From NCBI GenBank assembly GCA_015680685.1, contig MNCI01034769.1, positions 1 to 64,000 of the forward strand: a stretch of DNA of 64,000 nucleotides. The letters are read 5' to 3'. The position numbers and the translations under genes were made by a program. Positions 10,800-22,311 of this stretch are shown piece by piece. Position 1 is the stretch's first letter. Each line of letters opens with the position of its first letter. The DNA is from Gnetum montanum. Taxonomy: Eukaryota > Streptophyta > Gnetopsida > Gnetales > Gnetaceae. A model generated the notes under the pieces. The model had not been told where the DNA came from, searched no databases, and saw only the letters and a program-made list of their open reading frames with translations.

Positions 10800-11755
10800 A
10801 GGGCTTGTACAATAGGAGTTTCCACAAGCCTTTGTTTTAGAGGTTGGAATGCTCGTTCACATTCCCTGGTCCATTCGAATGGTGCATCCTTTTTCGTTAA
10901 TTCTACTAACAGTTTGGCAATCTTGGAGAAGTTCTCAATGAATCTCTTGTAGTATCCAGTATGTCCAAGGAATGATCTGGTTGTCGGGTGATTCCTTGGA
11001 TGACCTTAATTTTTTCCTGGTCTACCTCTATTCCTGACTGTGAAATTTTATGCCCCAGTACTACGCCCTCTTGAACCATCAAATGGCTTTTCTGCTAGTT
11101 GAGCTTTAGGTTGGTTTCAATGCATTGTTTTAGCACTTTCTCTAATCGGTCCAAGGCTTGATCAAAGCTTGTCCCATATGTGGAGAAGTCATCCATAAAT
11201 ACTTCTACTCCGTTCCCTATCTACTGTTGGAAAATTCTTAGAACTAAATGTTGAAACATGGTAGGAGAATTGCACAAACCAAATGGCATTTGTTTATATG
11301 TGAACATTCCCCAAGGACTAGTGAATTTTGTTTTGGCTTGGTCTTTTGGCATGATCTATATTTGGTTGTACCCACTGTAACCATCCAGAAAACTGTAGTA
11401 GTAATGCCCCGCTATGGTGTCTAAGACTTGGTCAACAAATGGCAACAAAAAGTGATCCTAGTAGCCTAAAATCTATACACACCCTCCATTTGCCTCCTTT
11501 TTTAGGCATGATGACTAGAGGACTAACCCATTCACTTTCTGCAATGGGGTATATGAACCCAGCCTTAAGAAGTTGCTCTATCTCTTCTTTTACTATCTGT
11601 TTCAATTTCAGGTTCAAGCACCTATGCGGTTGTTTTCGAGGCTTCATGGAGGGGTCCAAGTAAATCCTATGTTGGCATATCGTAGGATCTATTTTGGTTA
11701 ATTTAGGGTATGACCATGCAAAGGCTGTTGACCATTTATTTATCACCTTTCGCAA
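10800..11755 (-). pseudogene. Element B reverse transcriptase
   Basis: RT copies the element RNA into DNA. Motifs in order are IEQLLKAGFIYPI and WVSPLVIMPKKGGKWRVCID (fingers, about 11,450-11,580), FLDGYSGYNQI (palm Asp, about 11,390), MPFGLCNSPTMFQ (about 11,275), and the catalytic box VFMDD at 11189-11203, then GIEVDQEKI in the connection. FMDD in place of the commoner YxDD is usual for Athila/Tat elements. Stops interrupt the frame, for example in NQI*IMPK and before GNGVEVF. The domain is otherwise near full length and is the best lineage marker in the window. Confidence 0.9.
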
Positions 11756-12214
11756 TCTCTCCTTTTTCTTGGGAACAAGCTTCGCGTTAATGATTACCGG
11801 TTTTCCATTTTCAAGGTCATGTATTCCAAACCGGTGGGCAATGGTTTTAAATCTAGGGGCTCTTGTCTAAATTTCTCAAGAATCTCCAACTTCCCCCAGT
11901 TAATGTTTTTCAAAGTTAAGGGCTGGAAGTTGGCAACAAACTTGCTCTAGTACGTCTATGCTTTCAATGTCAGCACTAGTTATCCCCTCAGTTAGTTCCA
12001 TGCATGTTATCAAGTTTCTCTCTTGATCAACCATCAGCCACTGGGTGTCTTCCTATCATGTGGCTACTGCATACAGGCACTTTTGTATATTAATTTTTTG
12101 TGCACACCGATTGCATGTAGGTAATGTTAAACTTCATATAACCCATGATTTCTACATGCAATGGCACCCTGTGTTACTATACGTGATGCATGGAATTTTC
12201 TTCTTCTCGATCTT

Positions 12215-12610
12215 TCAAAAGGGGTTCTTCTTGGATATTTCTAGGGAAATATCACAAATCCCTAAGCATGCATCTATAGTGCTCAGCCATGCTCTTCCCA
12301 TTATTATTAGGAAGTCCCCGTTACCGTTGTTTACCTGAATCACTAGGAAATCAGCTGGATATGACCAACCACTCATAGTGATAATGATGTCCCAAGCGGA
12401 TAGTGATGGACTGGTCAACCAGCTCAATTCAAATATTACTCTTCTTTAGTGGAGGCAGGTTCCAGGCTTTGTACATCTTCTATGATATTAAGTTGACTCT
12501 GGAACCTGAGTCTAAAAGGGCTTTACATGGTTCATTCCCATTGACTTAGAGGTAGATTAGAGGACTTCCAGGATCAGAGAATTTTTTGGGAAGGTGGCCC
12601 ACCTTGATCC
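12215..12610 (-). pseudogene. Element B aspartic protease
   Basis: The retropepsin-type protease cuts the Gag-Pol polyprotein. The active site reads LLDSGSRVNLIS at about 12,500-12,535, preceded by VGHLPKKFSDPGSPLIYL. The C-terminal part (GRAWLSTIDACLGICDISLEI) matches intact copies in C. Frameshifts lie between the two halves near 12,395-12,450. Between 11,756 and 12,214 is a pre-RT linker whose sequence (INWGKLEILEKF, about 11,880-11,910) marks the left edge of the segment missing in C and D. Confidence 0.8.
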
Positions 12611-15145
12611 AGTTAGTGACGGTATGTGTCAACATAACCGTGTATGTTGAGCTCAATTTTTGGGTCAAAGAAAGTCCCAAAACTTTATTTGGTACAGAGG
12701 TGTTTAGATGTTCCACCACTTGTGAGGGTGAGGGCTTAGTTAGATTGTTGGTTCTGAAGAAAGGTCTTTTTAGCATAAGATTGTTAGAACTAACTAGGAT
12801 TTGAGGATTTGAAGCCCTTGTGACATTGGGTTGTTGCGGTTGAGTGGGAGATACCCTTTTCATTGTTGGAGCGGTTGGTGGTGAAGCTACTGGCGTAAAA
12901 TATGTGAATGGATTCGGAGGATGGTATGCGTGTGGTGTGTCTCTTCTATGAGAAGGAGTCTTATAGTACTCCCAAGATTGGTAGTGACGTTGTGGGGTTA
13001 CATGACCCATAGAGTCACTTAGAGAAACTGGCTACTGCACGTAGTAGCCAGTTTGCGTCTGGTTACTGGTAAGGGTATTGTTGTCTAGGCGGTGGCATCC
13101 CCCATGACTGTGGGGATTGCCACTGCTGGTGTTGCCTGATAGGTTGTGGCAGAGTTCCACTTGGATAATACATTAAGGGTTGGTGGAACTACCTTGGGTT
13201 ACCTTGGGGTAAGGTAACCTTCGGGGTTCTTGCTGTTAGTTAAGTCTTGGGTTGAGTGCATACACCCAAACTCTTGCAGATGTGAGATTATTGGGCAACA
13301 TCCCTTAGGATGGTCATATTGGCAGATCTCACATCCACCATCATTGTCAATATCAAAATCCACAACCTCATCAACGATAGTCATTTTTCCCTTACCCCTA
13401 TTACATGCATGATCTGAATCTCTCCTCTTTTTCTTATCATGATCACTACTTCGCTCCTCCTTAGACTCCTCTATGATTTTCAGGACAGTTTCAATTTTAC
13501 TAGGTAAGGAGCTCCATATTTGATCTACCTTAGTTGACACTTCCATTATTGATTTTTGAAGTGGCAAGGTTTTTCTATTCACCAACTCTTCGAGTGGTGA
13601 CTCATCCTCTTCCTCGTAGAATCTCACTTCCCTCCTTCGGAGGGAAGGATCGTGGTTGTACTCTTCCACACTTTCTCTTTTCCATAGCTCCCCTTCTTCT
13701 TTAGCTACTTGCTCCAAAAATATATGAACTTAGTGGGACCTAAGTTTAGCTAATTTCCCTTGGGCATATGTCCCAAGGGTTCTCCTGGTTTCATGCCTTA
13801 GCCCATCTACAAGGTGGCAGAGTTGATCCCGTTGTGCGTAACCATGACCCATGGCAGCATCCAAGGGTTCATGATTACCCTGCTTCCATCCTTGGATCTG
13901 CTTACGGAAGTTGGACACTCTAGTGTACGTTTGGTATTTATTGTTAAATAATTCTAGCATTGTACTCCACCTCCTAATGGTTTTTAGCTCTAAAGACCAG
14001 TACCAACTTTCCACTTCTTTTATGAGTTTCCTAGGGAACAACTTTAACTTCTGCCACTCTTTTTTGATATTCTGCAAGGCACAGGCATCGTGGAATGCCT
14101 GTAAGTGGTTTTGCGTATCAGCATTGTATCCCCCTTCAAATCATGGGATATTATTCATGTCTAGTCTCTTGATCCGACTATCTTTTTGGTGCCTTGTAGA
14201 TATTCTAACTACCTTCATAATGTCTAACATACTCTAGGTTGCTAGTAGGGGTTCATCATGGTCATCTCTCTCATGACGTTTGTGATGCCTATGTGGTTCC
14301 CTACTTTCCCTTCTATGCCTTAACTCTCTAGAATGCCCTCATCCTTACTTTCGACTCTCTCATCGAGGTCTCTCATCTAGCTTATCCTTACCCTTATCCT
14401 CACGGTTGTGCTCTTTGTGACTACATCTGAATGTGGAAGGAGAGGGTGAATGATGTGATGAAGGGGAAGAAGAAGGGGAACCATCACCATGATGATGTTT
14501 CTTACCTTCTCTTTGGTGGCTACAGCCCCAATCATGATGATGATCACATTTCCCACCTTTGTCATGTGTCTGTGTTCCCTCATCAAACACTTGGTGTTCA
14601 TGGGAATCAGAACCAAGGTTTTGAATCATGGAGCAAAGGTTCTAATACACCACGTCCTCACTATCGTTAGGAGGGGGAACATTGATTTGTGGAGAACCTA
14701 TTGAAATAGGTTCACCACCCTTAATTTCTCTTATGATAGGCAAAGCATTGTGGGGTCATTTTCCCTTCAACGATGTGTGATAACTCTCCTGCCGCGAGTT
14801 CCTTAGATGTTGCGCAACTATGGGATGGTAATCCCTTGTGTCATAATCTTCTGTAATGTATTTAGCATATAGCTACATCATGCCTATCTGTGCAAGAGCA
14901 CGAAGGAGCATGTTAGGGACTGCACAATCTGGGGGTAACATGATGTTACCTTGCAAATCTCGCCAACGTAGTTGTTCATCCTGATGGAGGATAAAGTTAA
15001 AATTGGGTATATACTCATTGTGATGAGTATATCCCACCCGATACTATTGAGGAACTGGTGGTTCTTGGTTATGTATGTTGTGCCGCCGACTGTCTCTTGT
15101 GTGATCCCTAGGTAGTGAAATGCTTTTATGAGAAGAAGAAGACAT
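12611..15145 (-). pseudogene. Element B gag
   Basis: The start is MSSSSHK at 15145, 126 nt after the primer site. Domains in order: N-terminal domain with NMLLRALAQIG (about 14,890), a His/Ser-rich hinge (14,380-14,620), the retrotransposon gag core (LKLFPRKLIKEVESWYWSL...FNNKYQTY, 13,900-14,060), a charged coiled region, and a zinc knuckle of CX2CX3HX4C form (CEICQYDHPKGCC, about 13,300-13,340). A Pro/Gln-rich tail (12,546-13,010) leads into protease. A few stops and frameshifts break the frame; otherwise the gene is nearly full length. Confidence 0.85.
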
Positions 15146-15270
15146 TTTTATCTTGTTAGTGTGCTATTGACCGTTATTTAAGTTTTCTTTTGATTAATCC
15201 TAAGGGTTTATTTAAGCTTCCCAACAATGTGGATGATGTCCTATGTTCTACTTAGTGCACAAACAACTTA

Positions 15271-15290
15271 GTCCCTGGCAACGACATCAA
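15271..15290 (-). other. Primer binding site of B (tRNA-Asp type, decayed)
   Basis: The minus strand reads TTGATGTCGTTGCCAGGGAC next to the 5' LTR. The match to the tRNA-Asp complement is weaker than in C and D. Confidence 0.65.
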
Positions 15291-16147
15291 TGATGAGTAG
15301 CGAGGTACCCCTACATTGAACCATATGAATACAAGCGTTACACACACGATCCGGTCGAACTTCGCAGACTAAGTGCCTACACGCCTTATGGAACACTTAA
15401 GGTTAATAATTCATTATCTTCCTAGACTTACTTGTATTTTTCACGGTTGTATGGTTAAGTCTGAGGTATGTGATTTTTATATCTTTTATGTTTTATCGTC
15501 TATGCTAATGAGGGAAAGGGTGAAGAGACTAAGTAACTAACTTTAAATAACTAAGTTCTAATGCCTAGCATCAGTATCTATTCCCACTTTCCATTTAGAC
15601 CCTGAACCAAAGCAACCTTCTAGGATTACCAAATGCTATTCGTTACTGGGATTACCAAGCGTAACGCACATGCTTGAAGTGGTCATACTGAATGCACTTA
15701 ACTAGGAGTGTTGAGGGTTGAGAGTGATTAATTAACTAATAAAGCATTTAAATAATTAACAATAATTAAAGTCCTAATTAGCTTAGTCCATGCACTGCAA
15801 GGTTTATCCAAAATGTTCATCTTTATTTTCGTGCACAAACTTGTGCTCAGGTACAATATTTGCTCGAATAAAGATCCGTTCAGTTTGGGACTCCTACTAT
15901 GGGCACATGGAAATTATTCTATCTCTGGAGAGATAAAACTACCATAGTTTCACTAAGGGTCTAGATCTAGATGGAGAAACAAGGGAGAGCCTCTTATTTA
16001 TATATTTGGTAATGCACTACGACATCGCGTACACGATATTGCGAGTGAAGACGCAATATCGCATTTGATACATCGCTTACGCAATATCGTGGCCGATGCA
16101 ATATTGCATACGCAATATCATGGCCCATGCAATATTGCATCCCATCA
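15291..16147 (-). repeat. 5' LTR of element B
   Basis: This LTR is 857 bp. Its palindromic GCAATATCGC array (about 16,018-16,147) is longer than in the 3' LTR. A TATA-like run (TATATAAATAA on the minus strand) lies at about 15,994-16,004. The two LTRs differ at roughly 17 of the first 200 positions, mostly transitions, plus a 4-bp indel. Confidence 0.9.
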
Positions 16148-18130
16148 ATGGTGTATCAAAACCTTCATTCCACGATTCACAACCCTGGTTCTGATCCTCA
16201 TGAACACCAAGTGTTCAACAAGGGAACACAAACATATGATAAGGACGGGTAGTCTGATCGTCATCACGATCGGGGCTGAGATCACCGAAGAGAAGGCAGG
16301 AAACATCATCATGACGATGGTTCTCCTTCTTCTTCACCTTCATCATCTCATTCACCCTCTCCTTCCGTATTAGGATGTAATCACAAGGAACCTAACTGTG
16401 AGGATAAGGGTAAACAAAGTGAGAAACCGGGACGAGGGCATTCTAGAGAATCACAGCATGGAAGAAGGGAAAGTAGGGAACCATGTAGACATCATAGATT
16501 CCATGAAATAAATGACCATGAAGAACCCCTACTTACAACCTGAAGCATGTTAGACATCACAGAGGTCATTAGAATACCTACAAGGTACCAAAAAGATAGT
16601 AGGATCAAGAGACTAGACATGAATAATATCCCATGATTTGAGGGGGGATACAACGTTGATCCTCAGAACCACTTATAGGAATTTTACGATGCCTGTGCCT
16701 TGCAGAACATTGAGAATGAGTGGCAAAAATTAAAGTTGTTCCCAAGGACACTCATAAAAGAAGCGAAAAGTTGGTACCGATCCTTAGAACTGGAATCCAT
16801 TTGAAGGTGGAGTATGATGCTAGAAATTTTTAACAATAAATATCAAACGTACTCCTAGGTGTCCAACTTGCAAAAGCATATCTAAGGATGGAAGTAGGGA
16901 AATCACGAACCCTTGGATGCTACCATGGGCTGATATTATGCACTGCTACATCATTGCCCGAGCCATGGTTACGCACAACAGGATCAACTACGCCATCTTG
17001 TAGATGGGCTTAGGCATGAAAGCAGGACAACCCTTGGAACATATGCCCAAGGGAGATTATCAAAGGTTAGGTCCCATGAAGTTCATAGATTTTTAGAGCA
17101 AGTAGCTAAGGAAGAAGGAGAGCTACGTAAGAGAGAAAGTGCAGAAGAGTATAACCATGATCCTTCCCTCCGAAAGAGGGTAGTGAGGTTCTATGAGGAG
17201 GAGGAAGAGTCACCACTCGACAAGATGGTGAATAGAAAAAGCTTGCCGCTTCAAAAATTAACAACAAAAGTTTTAGCTAAGGTAGATCAAATGTGGAACT
17301 CCTTAGATAGTAGATTTGAAATCGTCCTTAAAATCATAGAGGAGTCTAAGGAGCGAAGTAGTGACTATGATAAAAAGAAGAAGAGAGACTTGGATCATGC
17401 ACATAACAAAGGTAAGGGTAAAATGACTATCACCGAAGAGGTTGTGGATTCCAATACAGATGATGACGGAGGATGTGAGATATGTCAGTATGACCATCCT
17501 AAGGGATGTTGCCCAATAATCTCACATCTACAAGAGTCTGGGGTGTATGCACTCAACCCAATACTTAACAAACAGCAAGCACCTCGAAGGTTACCTTATC
17601 CCCAACGTAACCCAAGGTAGTTCCACCAACCCTTAACGTATTATCCAAGTGGAACTCCACCAGAACCTATCGAGCAACACCAGTAGTGGTAATACCCACA
17701 GTCATGGGGGATGCCACCACCTAGGCAACAATACCCTTACTGGCAACCAGATCCATATGGCTATTACGTGTAGCAACTAGTCTCTCCAAGTGACTCTGTC
17801 AGTCACATAACCCCACAACATCACTACCAAGCTCAAGAGTATTATAGGACTCCTTCTCCTAAATAGATAACCCACAGACATACCATCCTCCGAATCCATC
17901 TGCGACTCTTACACTGATAGCTCCACTACCACCCGCTCCAACGATGCAAGGGGAACTCCCCACTCAATCACAGCAACATAATGCTACAAGAGCTATGAAC
18001 CTCCAACCTGCTACTAGTTCTAACAACCGTACAAAGAGAAGACCTTTCTTCAGAACCAACAAGCCAAACAAGCTCTCACAACCATAAGCAGTTGAGCCTC
18101 TAAACACCTCTCCATCAAATAAGGCTTCAA
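16148..18130 (+). pseudogene. Element C gag, C-terminal part
   Basis: The frame resumes after B with VYQNLHSTIHNPGSDPHEH, matching gag of D. It continues through the His/Ser hinge (16,200-16,370), the gag core (LKLFPRTLIKEAKSWYRSLEL, about 16,720-16,800), a charged segment, an open piece at 17183-17620 with the zinc knuckle CEICQYDHPKGCC (about 17,470-17,510), and a Pro/Gln-rich tail. Several Trp and Gln codons have become stops, and a frameshift follows near 17,860. The knuckle uses three rather than four residues before His, as in the other gag copies here. Confidence 0.82.
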
Positions 18131-18204
18131 AGCTCCCTTCAAATCAAAAACAAAGCTCAACACACATGGTTATGTTAACACATATCATCACTGACTAGAT
18201 AAAG

Positions 18205-18657
18205 GTGGGCCACCTTCCTAGGAAATTCTCTGACCCCGAAAGTCCCTTAATCTATCTCCAAGTCATTGGGAATGAACCTTGTAAAGCTCTTCTAGACTCA
18301 GGCTCCGGAGTTAACTTAATATCCCAAGAAATGTATAAAGCTTGGAACCTGCCTTCAGTAAAGAAGCACAATATTCTCTTAGAGTTGGCTAACCAATCCA
18401 TCATTGTTCCTTTGGGATTGGTGGAGGACGTCGTTACCACTATGTGTGGGTGGTCATACCCAGCTAATTTCCTAGTGATAGAAGTAAACAATAATAAAGG
18501 GGACTTCCCAATAATAATGGGAAGGGCATGGATAAGTACCATAAACGCATGCCTAGGAATCTGTAATCTTTCCTTGGAAATATCTAAGGAAAACACTTAT
18601 GGGAAGATCAAGAAGAAGAAGGTTCCATGCATCACATACAATGATATAGAGGGGTGA
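18205..18657 (+). CDS. Element C aspartic protease, open frame
   Basis: This 150-codon frame is the best preserved protease in the window. It contains VGHLPRKFSDP, the retropepsin catalytic motif LLDSGSGVNLIS (residues about 29-40), a hydrophobic strand and flap-like region (LVEDVVTTMCGWSYPANFLVIEV), and the C-terminal GRAWISTINACLGI that plays the part of the usual ILGR motif. In life it would be part of a Gag-protease polyprotein and would not start at its own ATG. No stop interrupts it. It ends in a Lys-rich stretch before the pre-RT remnant. With no RT behind it, its only use would be capsid maturation. Confidence 0.8.
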   Translation: MGHLPRKFSDPESPLIYLQVIGNEPCKALLDSGSGVNLISQEMYKAWNLPSVKKHNILLELANQSIIVPLGLVEDVVTTMCGWSYPANFLVIEVNNNKGDFPIIMGRAWISTINACLGICNLSLEISKENTYGKIKKKKVPCITYNDIEG

Positions 18658-18972
18658 TGGCGTACAGGAATGTTCAACACTTCCTATATGCAACTGGTGT
18701 GCCCAGGAAGTTAACATACAAAAGTGCCTATATGTAGCAACCACACAACAAGAAAACACCCAGTGGTTGATAGCTAATAAGGAGAGCAACTCACCAACAT
18801 GCATGGAACTAACTGGGGGAACAACATGTGCCCATGTTGAAAGCATAGATACACTAGAGCAAGAGCGTCACCAACTTCCAACCCTTAACCTGAAAACATC
18901 AATTGGGAGAAGTTGGACACTTCTAAAAAATTTAAACAAGCACTCATTATTTCGAATCTCTCCCTTTCAATT
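18658..18972 (+). other. Pre-RT remnant and pol-deletion junction of C
   Basis: The first part matches the linker before RT in B. At about 18,925-18,950 the sequence jumps from the ACTTCTAAAAAATTTAAACAAG region (pre-RT in B, about 11,870) to the TTATTTCGAATCTC region (after integrase in B, about 9035). This removes roughly 2.8 kb. The same junction occurs in D at about 25,070-25,100. Confidence 0.8.
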
Positions 18973-18990
18973 CAGTCATGGGGGAGATGG
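18973..18990 (+). other. Internal purine-tract box of C
   Basis: CAGTCATGGGGGAGATGG follows the deletion junction. It is the same box that follows integrase in B. Confidence 0.65.
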
Positions 18991-20642
18991 CCACCTATGC
19001 TAATCAATTAAGGCCCTCAATTCCTTTTTAAGTTTTTTTTTACACATTTTTGTTTTACAAATTCCTTTAACTTTTCTTATTTTTGTTTTGCAACATCATT
19101 CATACTTTTTCTTTTATTTGTGTATGTGTGTGTGTTTATCCATTTTATTAAGTTTGTCATGCAATAATTGCTCCTGATGATGGTATGAACTGTATTCTAT
19201 CGGTTGCTAATGTTTGGTTTTTACCTTTAAGTTACAATATTGATACTAAGGTATGGTTCTTTTGATATAACAGGCAATGAGTCCACACCATCCATGCATC
19301 CATAAATTTCCATTGTCTCTCTTGACTTGGAACTGTACAGTCCCTTTCTTCAAAATAATAAGAACTATTAACGAATCAGTGACTGGGCATTTCTCAAACT
19401 AAGGAAGGACTCAAGGATTGAAAAGGGTGTGACTTCAAGGGGATTTGATGCATTTGTGATGGCCATTCTCTTGGGTGCTTGGATGTTTTCTTCTTGAGTT
19501 TTCTTACTGTTCCAACGTTACCCCCTTATCGAGAAGCTAAGTCAATAAAAATAATAAGTCTTTGCATGGTGTTATTCTCATGAAAAAAAATAATGAGAAT
19601 TCAAAGCACACCCCTTAGACAAAATAATCATCTAGGCTACAAGCACTGGTTATGGGACTAAAAAAATATGTTCCCTCTAACTAAGGCCCTTCCTCGCTTC
19701 CTACTTTCTCCTTTCTCATTTCGTCGGAATGATGGTGACTCTTTGATGAAGACATTCTTGTTACTTTGGGTGGATGGACTAGCCGAATGTATTCATGTGA
19801 ATTCATTGGATGTGGTTTGTTTGAGGCTACATTTGGAATGAGATCTACTAGGTCACATTAACCATTAATACACAAGGGATTGTACATCACCTTGTTCTTG
19901 AGACTCCATTCCATTCTCTTCCTCCTATCATTCTTTCTCCATTGTTCACCTCATCGCTGATTGTATCAATATTCTATATTTTGGTTGATGCATTGTTTTC
20001 TTTTTGGTAAATTCTTATGGTTAAGACTTTAACTTTTGCTTCCAAATGACATTTCTAGAGCCCACAGACTCTTTGAATGTGGGAATGTCAGGGCATTAAA
20101 GGCATGAGCCTGCTTTGGGGAGGACCCACTGGCATTCCTATTTGGTACAACAGTTAATTTCTTTTCTTAAACATTTTTGCAATCAATTTCTATTTTGTTC
20201 ATTTCCATCTCTGACATCCACTTCATCGGCATTACAGTTGTCTCTTTTTCTCCATCCTTGTTATTCCTTATCTTTTTCCATTCTCTTGCTACCGGAGGTT
20301 TGCTCTTAGTTATAGGGATCCTAGTCCAATTTTTTTTATTTTCTCCTAATCCCTACCCCTTGGGTAGTCATCAATTTTACATCTCTAGAATCCGCATCAG
20401 CCATATCACAACTCAGCCAATGGATCTTACACCGAAGCAAGGTATCAACTACATTGTGTTTCATTTACCCTTGCTAATATAAGACTATGTTGTGTGTGCT
20501 GATGGCAATCATACAAAAATGAATTGGATCTTGAGGGAACACTCAGAATGGATGAGTGCTGAAGTAGTTACGCGAGGAACAAGATTGATAGCGCGCTTAC
20601 GAATGGACAACGAAAGGCACAGTTTTGGCATTGGTAGCAACA

Positions 20643-20683
<41 letters not shown>

Positions 20684-20841
20684 GCTATCAAATAAGGTTG
20701 GATGTCAAATGTGTATAGTGTTCACTCTTGTTGTCATGAACACTAATTTTGTCATGTATTGTAATGATGATCCATTCACATGCCACCCCTATCACCATTA
20801 GCACCATTCAAGTCAATAATCCCATACTTCCCAATATTTTG
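18991..20841 (+). other. Noncoding 3' domain of C
   Basis: Homologous to the 3' domains of B and D, with no gene. The conserved box is at about 20,074-20,136 (GAGCCTGCTTTGGGGAGGA). Just before it the sequences CCCACA and TGTGGG could pair across an 11-base loop. The domain loses its terminal purine tract to a deletion at its right end. Confidence 0.65.
20647..20685 (+). repeat. (CT)n microsatellite
   Basis: An almost pure CT run in the 3' domain of C. B and D have GA-rich runs at the matching place (7276-7300, 23,301-23,340), so the seed is old and has expanded differently. Confidence 0.85.
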
Positions 20842-21574
20842 CCACAATTTCTATAAATAAGAGGCAACCTTCCCTTGTTTTGACATCTAGATCTAGACCC
20901 TTAGCCAAACTATAGTAGTTTTACCATTCCAAAATTAGAATAATTTCCATGTGCCCGCAGTAGGAGTCTCAAAGTGAACGGATCTTTATTCGAGCAAATT
21001 GTACCTAAGCACATATTTTTGTATGGCAATAAAGACGAATTTTTAGATAAACCTTGTAGCATGTGGACTAAGCTAAATAGGATTTAATTACTATTCAATG
21101 TTTAAATGCTTTCTTAGATAATTAATCTCTCTCAACCCTCAACTCTCCTAGTTAAGTGCATTCAGTACGACTGCTTCGAGCATGTGTGTAACGCTTGGTA
21201 ACCCAGTAACGAGTAGCGTTTGGTAATCCCAGTAATGTTACACTGGTTCAGGGTGTGTACGGTAAGTGGGAATGAATACTGGTGCTAGGATGGTTAGAAC
21301 TTAGTTAGTGAATAGTTAATGGAAATTAGTTATTTAGTTCTCTTCACCCTTCTCTATTAGCATAGGCATTAGAAGGATAAAAGACATAAAAATCACATGC
21401 CTCAAGCTTACTTAACCATACAACCATGACAATACAAGTGGCTTGGGAAGATAGTGATTGATTAACCTTAAGTGTTCCATTATGGCGCGTACTTAGTCCT
21501 TGGAGTTCGACCAGATCACGTGTGAGACACTCATATTTATATGGTTGAGTGTAGGGGTACCTTGCCACTCATCA
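20842..21574 (+). repeat. 3' LTR of element C, truncated at its start
   Basis: It aligns with the 5' LTR from the TATA box (20851-20859) to the CATCA end. The purine tract, LTR start and palindromic array are missing. The junction lies next to a CCACxA match, so a deletion after insertion is likely. Confidence 0.8.
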
Positions 21575-22311
21575 GCCAGCTAGACTCTTATGGATACTAT
21601 GTTCAACAATCTATTTCTCCAAGTGGTTCTACTTCCATGCATCAAATTACTCCTACTACTCTCCTAAATACCATCAACCTACAACATCTCCTATGGGATC
21701 TCCATCTCATACCTCTTATCCTCCATCACATTCTCAATATTCTCATACTTTCCTCCAACACAAGTTACCACCAACAATGCAAGAAGGATTAGCACTACAA
21801 CCTTAATAGAAGAATGTCACATGTGCCATGGACATACAAGTGAATGATAATGTTAGTAGATCTCAACAAAAGTCTTGGAATCATCCTTTCTTTAGAATAA
21901 TTTCCACACATGTGGATAAAGCTAGTAAACCTACTAGCTCATCAAAACTAGCATAAGGACAATATGGTGTAATGCCTTTCCTCACAAAAATAATGTCCTC
22001 TAATCCTATTCAAGAGCCAACAATGATTACCACTTCAATATAAAACATAAAAGATGAACCCATCATTGTGAAGAGATAGAAAATTCCATGCATTACTAAT
22101 AATGATAAAGAATATAGTTGTGAGCCAAAAGTTCAAAGTATTAACATGATCCCTATACCAACCCACAACAAAGTTAAGCAACAAGTGTGTGTGCCAAACC
22201 AAGTCTACATAGTAGCCACTAAACCAAACAACACCTAGTAGCTTGATAATGATAATAAAAAACCATTGAAAAGATACATGGAAACATCCAACCCACTTAT
22301 TAGTTCTTATT
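21575..22311 (+). pseudogene. Element A gag, middle part
   Basis: The A sequence resumes after C with LDSYGYYVQQSISPSGSTS, the Pro/Ser/Gln-rich gag tail. It continues to the Lys-rich KIPCITNND block that follows protease in B-D. The protease core itself (DSGS motif) is absent, which E shares. The segment ends at the D insertion (22311/22312). Stops are frequent. Confidence 0.72.

Larger units (their letters stand above)
6293..16147 (-). mobile_element. Element B: Athila/Tat-type Ty3/gypsy retrotransposon with full pol, inactivated
   Basis: B is 9855 bp and reads right to left: 5' LTR 15291-16147, primer site, gag, protease, RT, RNase H, integrase, 3' domain, purine tract, 3' LTR 6293-7080. 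Target duplications are GTGGT (6288-6292) and ATGGT (16148-16152). The domain order with integrase after RT/RNase H is that of Ty3/gypsy. The FMDD catalytic motif, the CX2CX3HX4C gag knuckle and the tRNA-Asp site fit the Athila/Tat branch. It is the only element in the window that once could supply all enzymes. Every gene now has stops or frameshifts, including a stop at the integrase catalytic Glu. Confidence 0.93.
4831..21574 (+). mobile_element. Element C: gag-protease retrotransposon lacking RT, RNase H and integrase
   Basis: C lies inside the gag of A. Target duplications are ACCAG (4826-4830) and GCCAG (21575-21579), one mismatch. Removing C rejoins A, which then matches the uninterrupted sequence of E near 55,500. 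C is in turn split by B between 6292 and 16148. Without B it is about 6.9 kb: LTR, tRNA-Asp site, gag, protease, a short pre-RT remnant, then directly the internal purine tract and 3' domain. The RT-to-integrase block is absent, with the same breakpoints as in D. It therefore belongs to a non-autonomous lineage and was not simply damaged in place. Confidence 0.9.

Noticed and set aside
14431-14704. Open frames opposite the His/Ser-rich gag hinge
   Set aside because: They arise from repeated codons of the gag hinge on the other strand; B gag reads the minus strand.
15271-15290. tRNA-like sequences next to LTRs as tRNA genes
   Set aside because: Only the 17-20 bases complementary to the tRNA 3' end are present. 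They are primer sites, not genes.
20115-20482. Hydrophobic plus-strand frames in the 3' domain of C as an envelope-like gene
   Set aside because: Short, overlapping in two frames, and not preserved in B or D.
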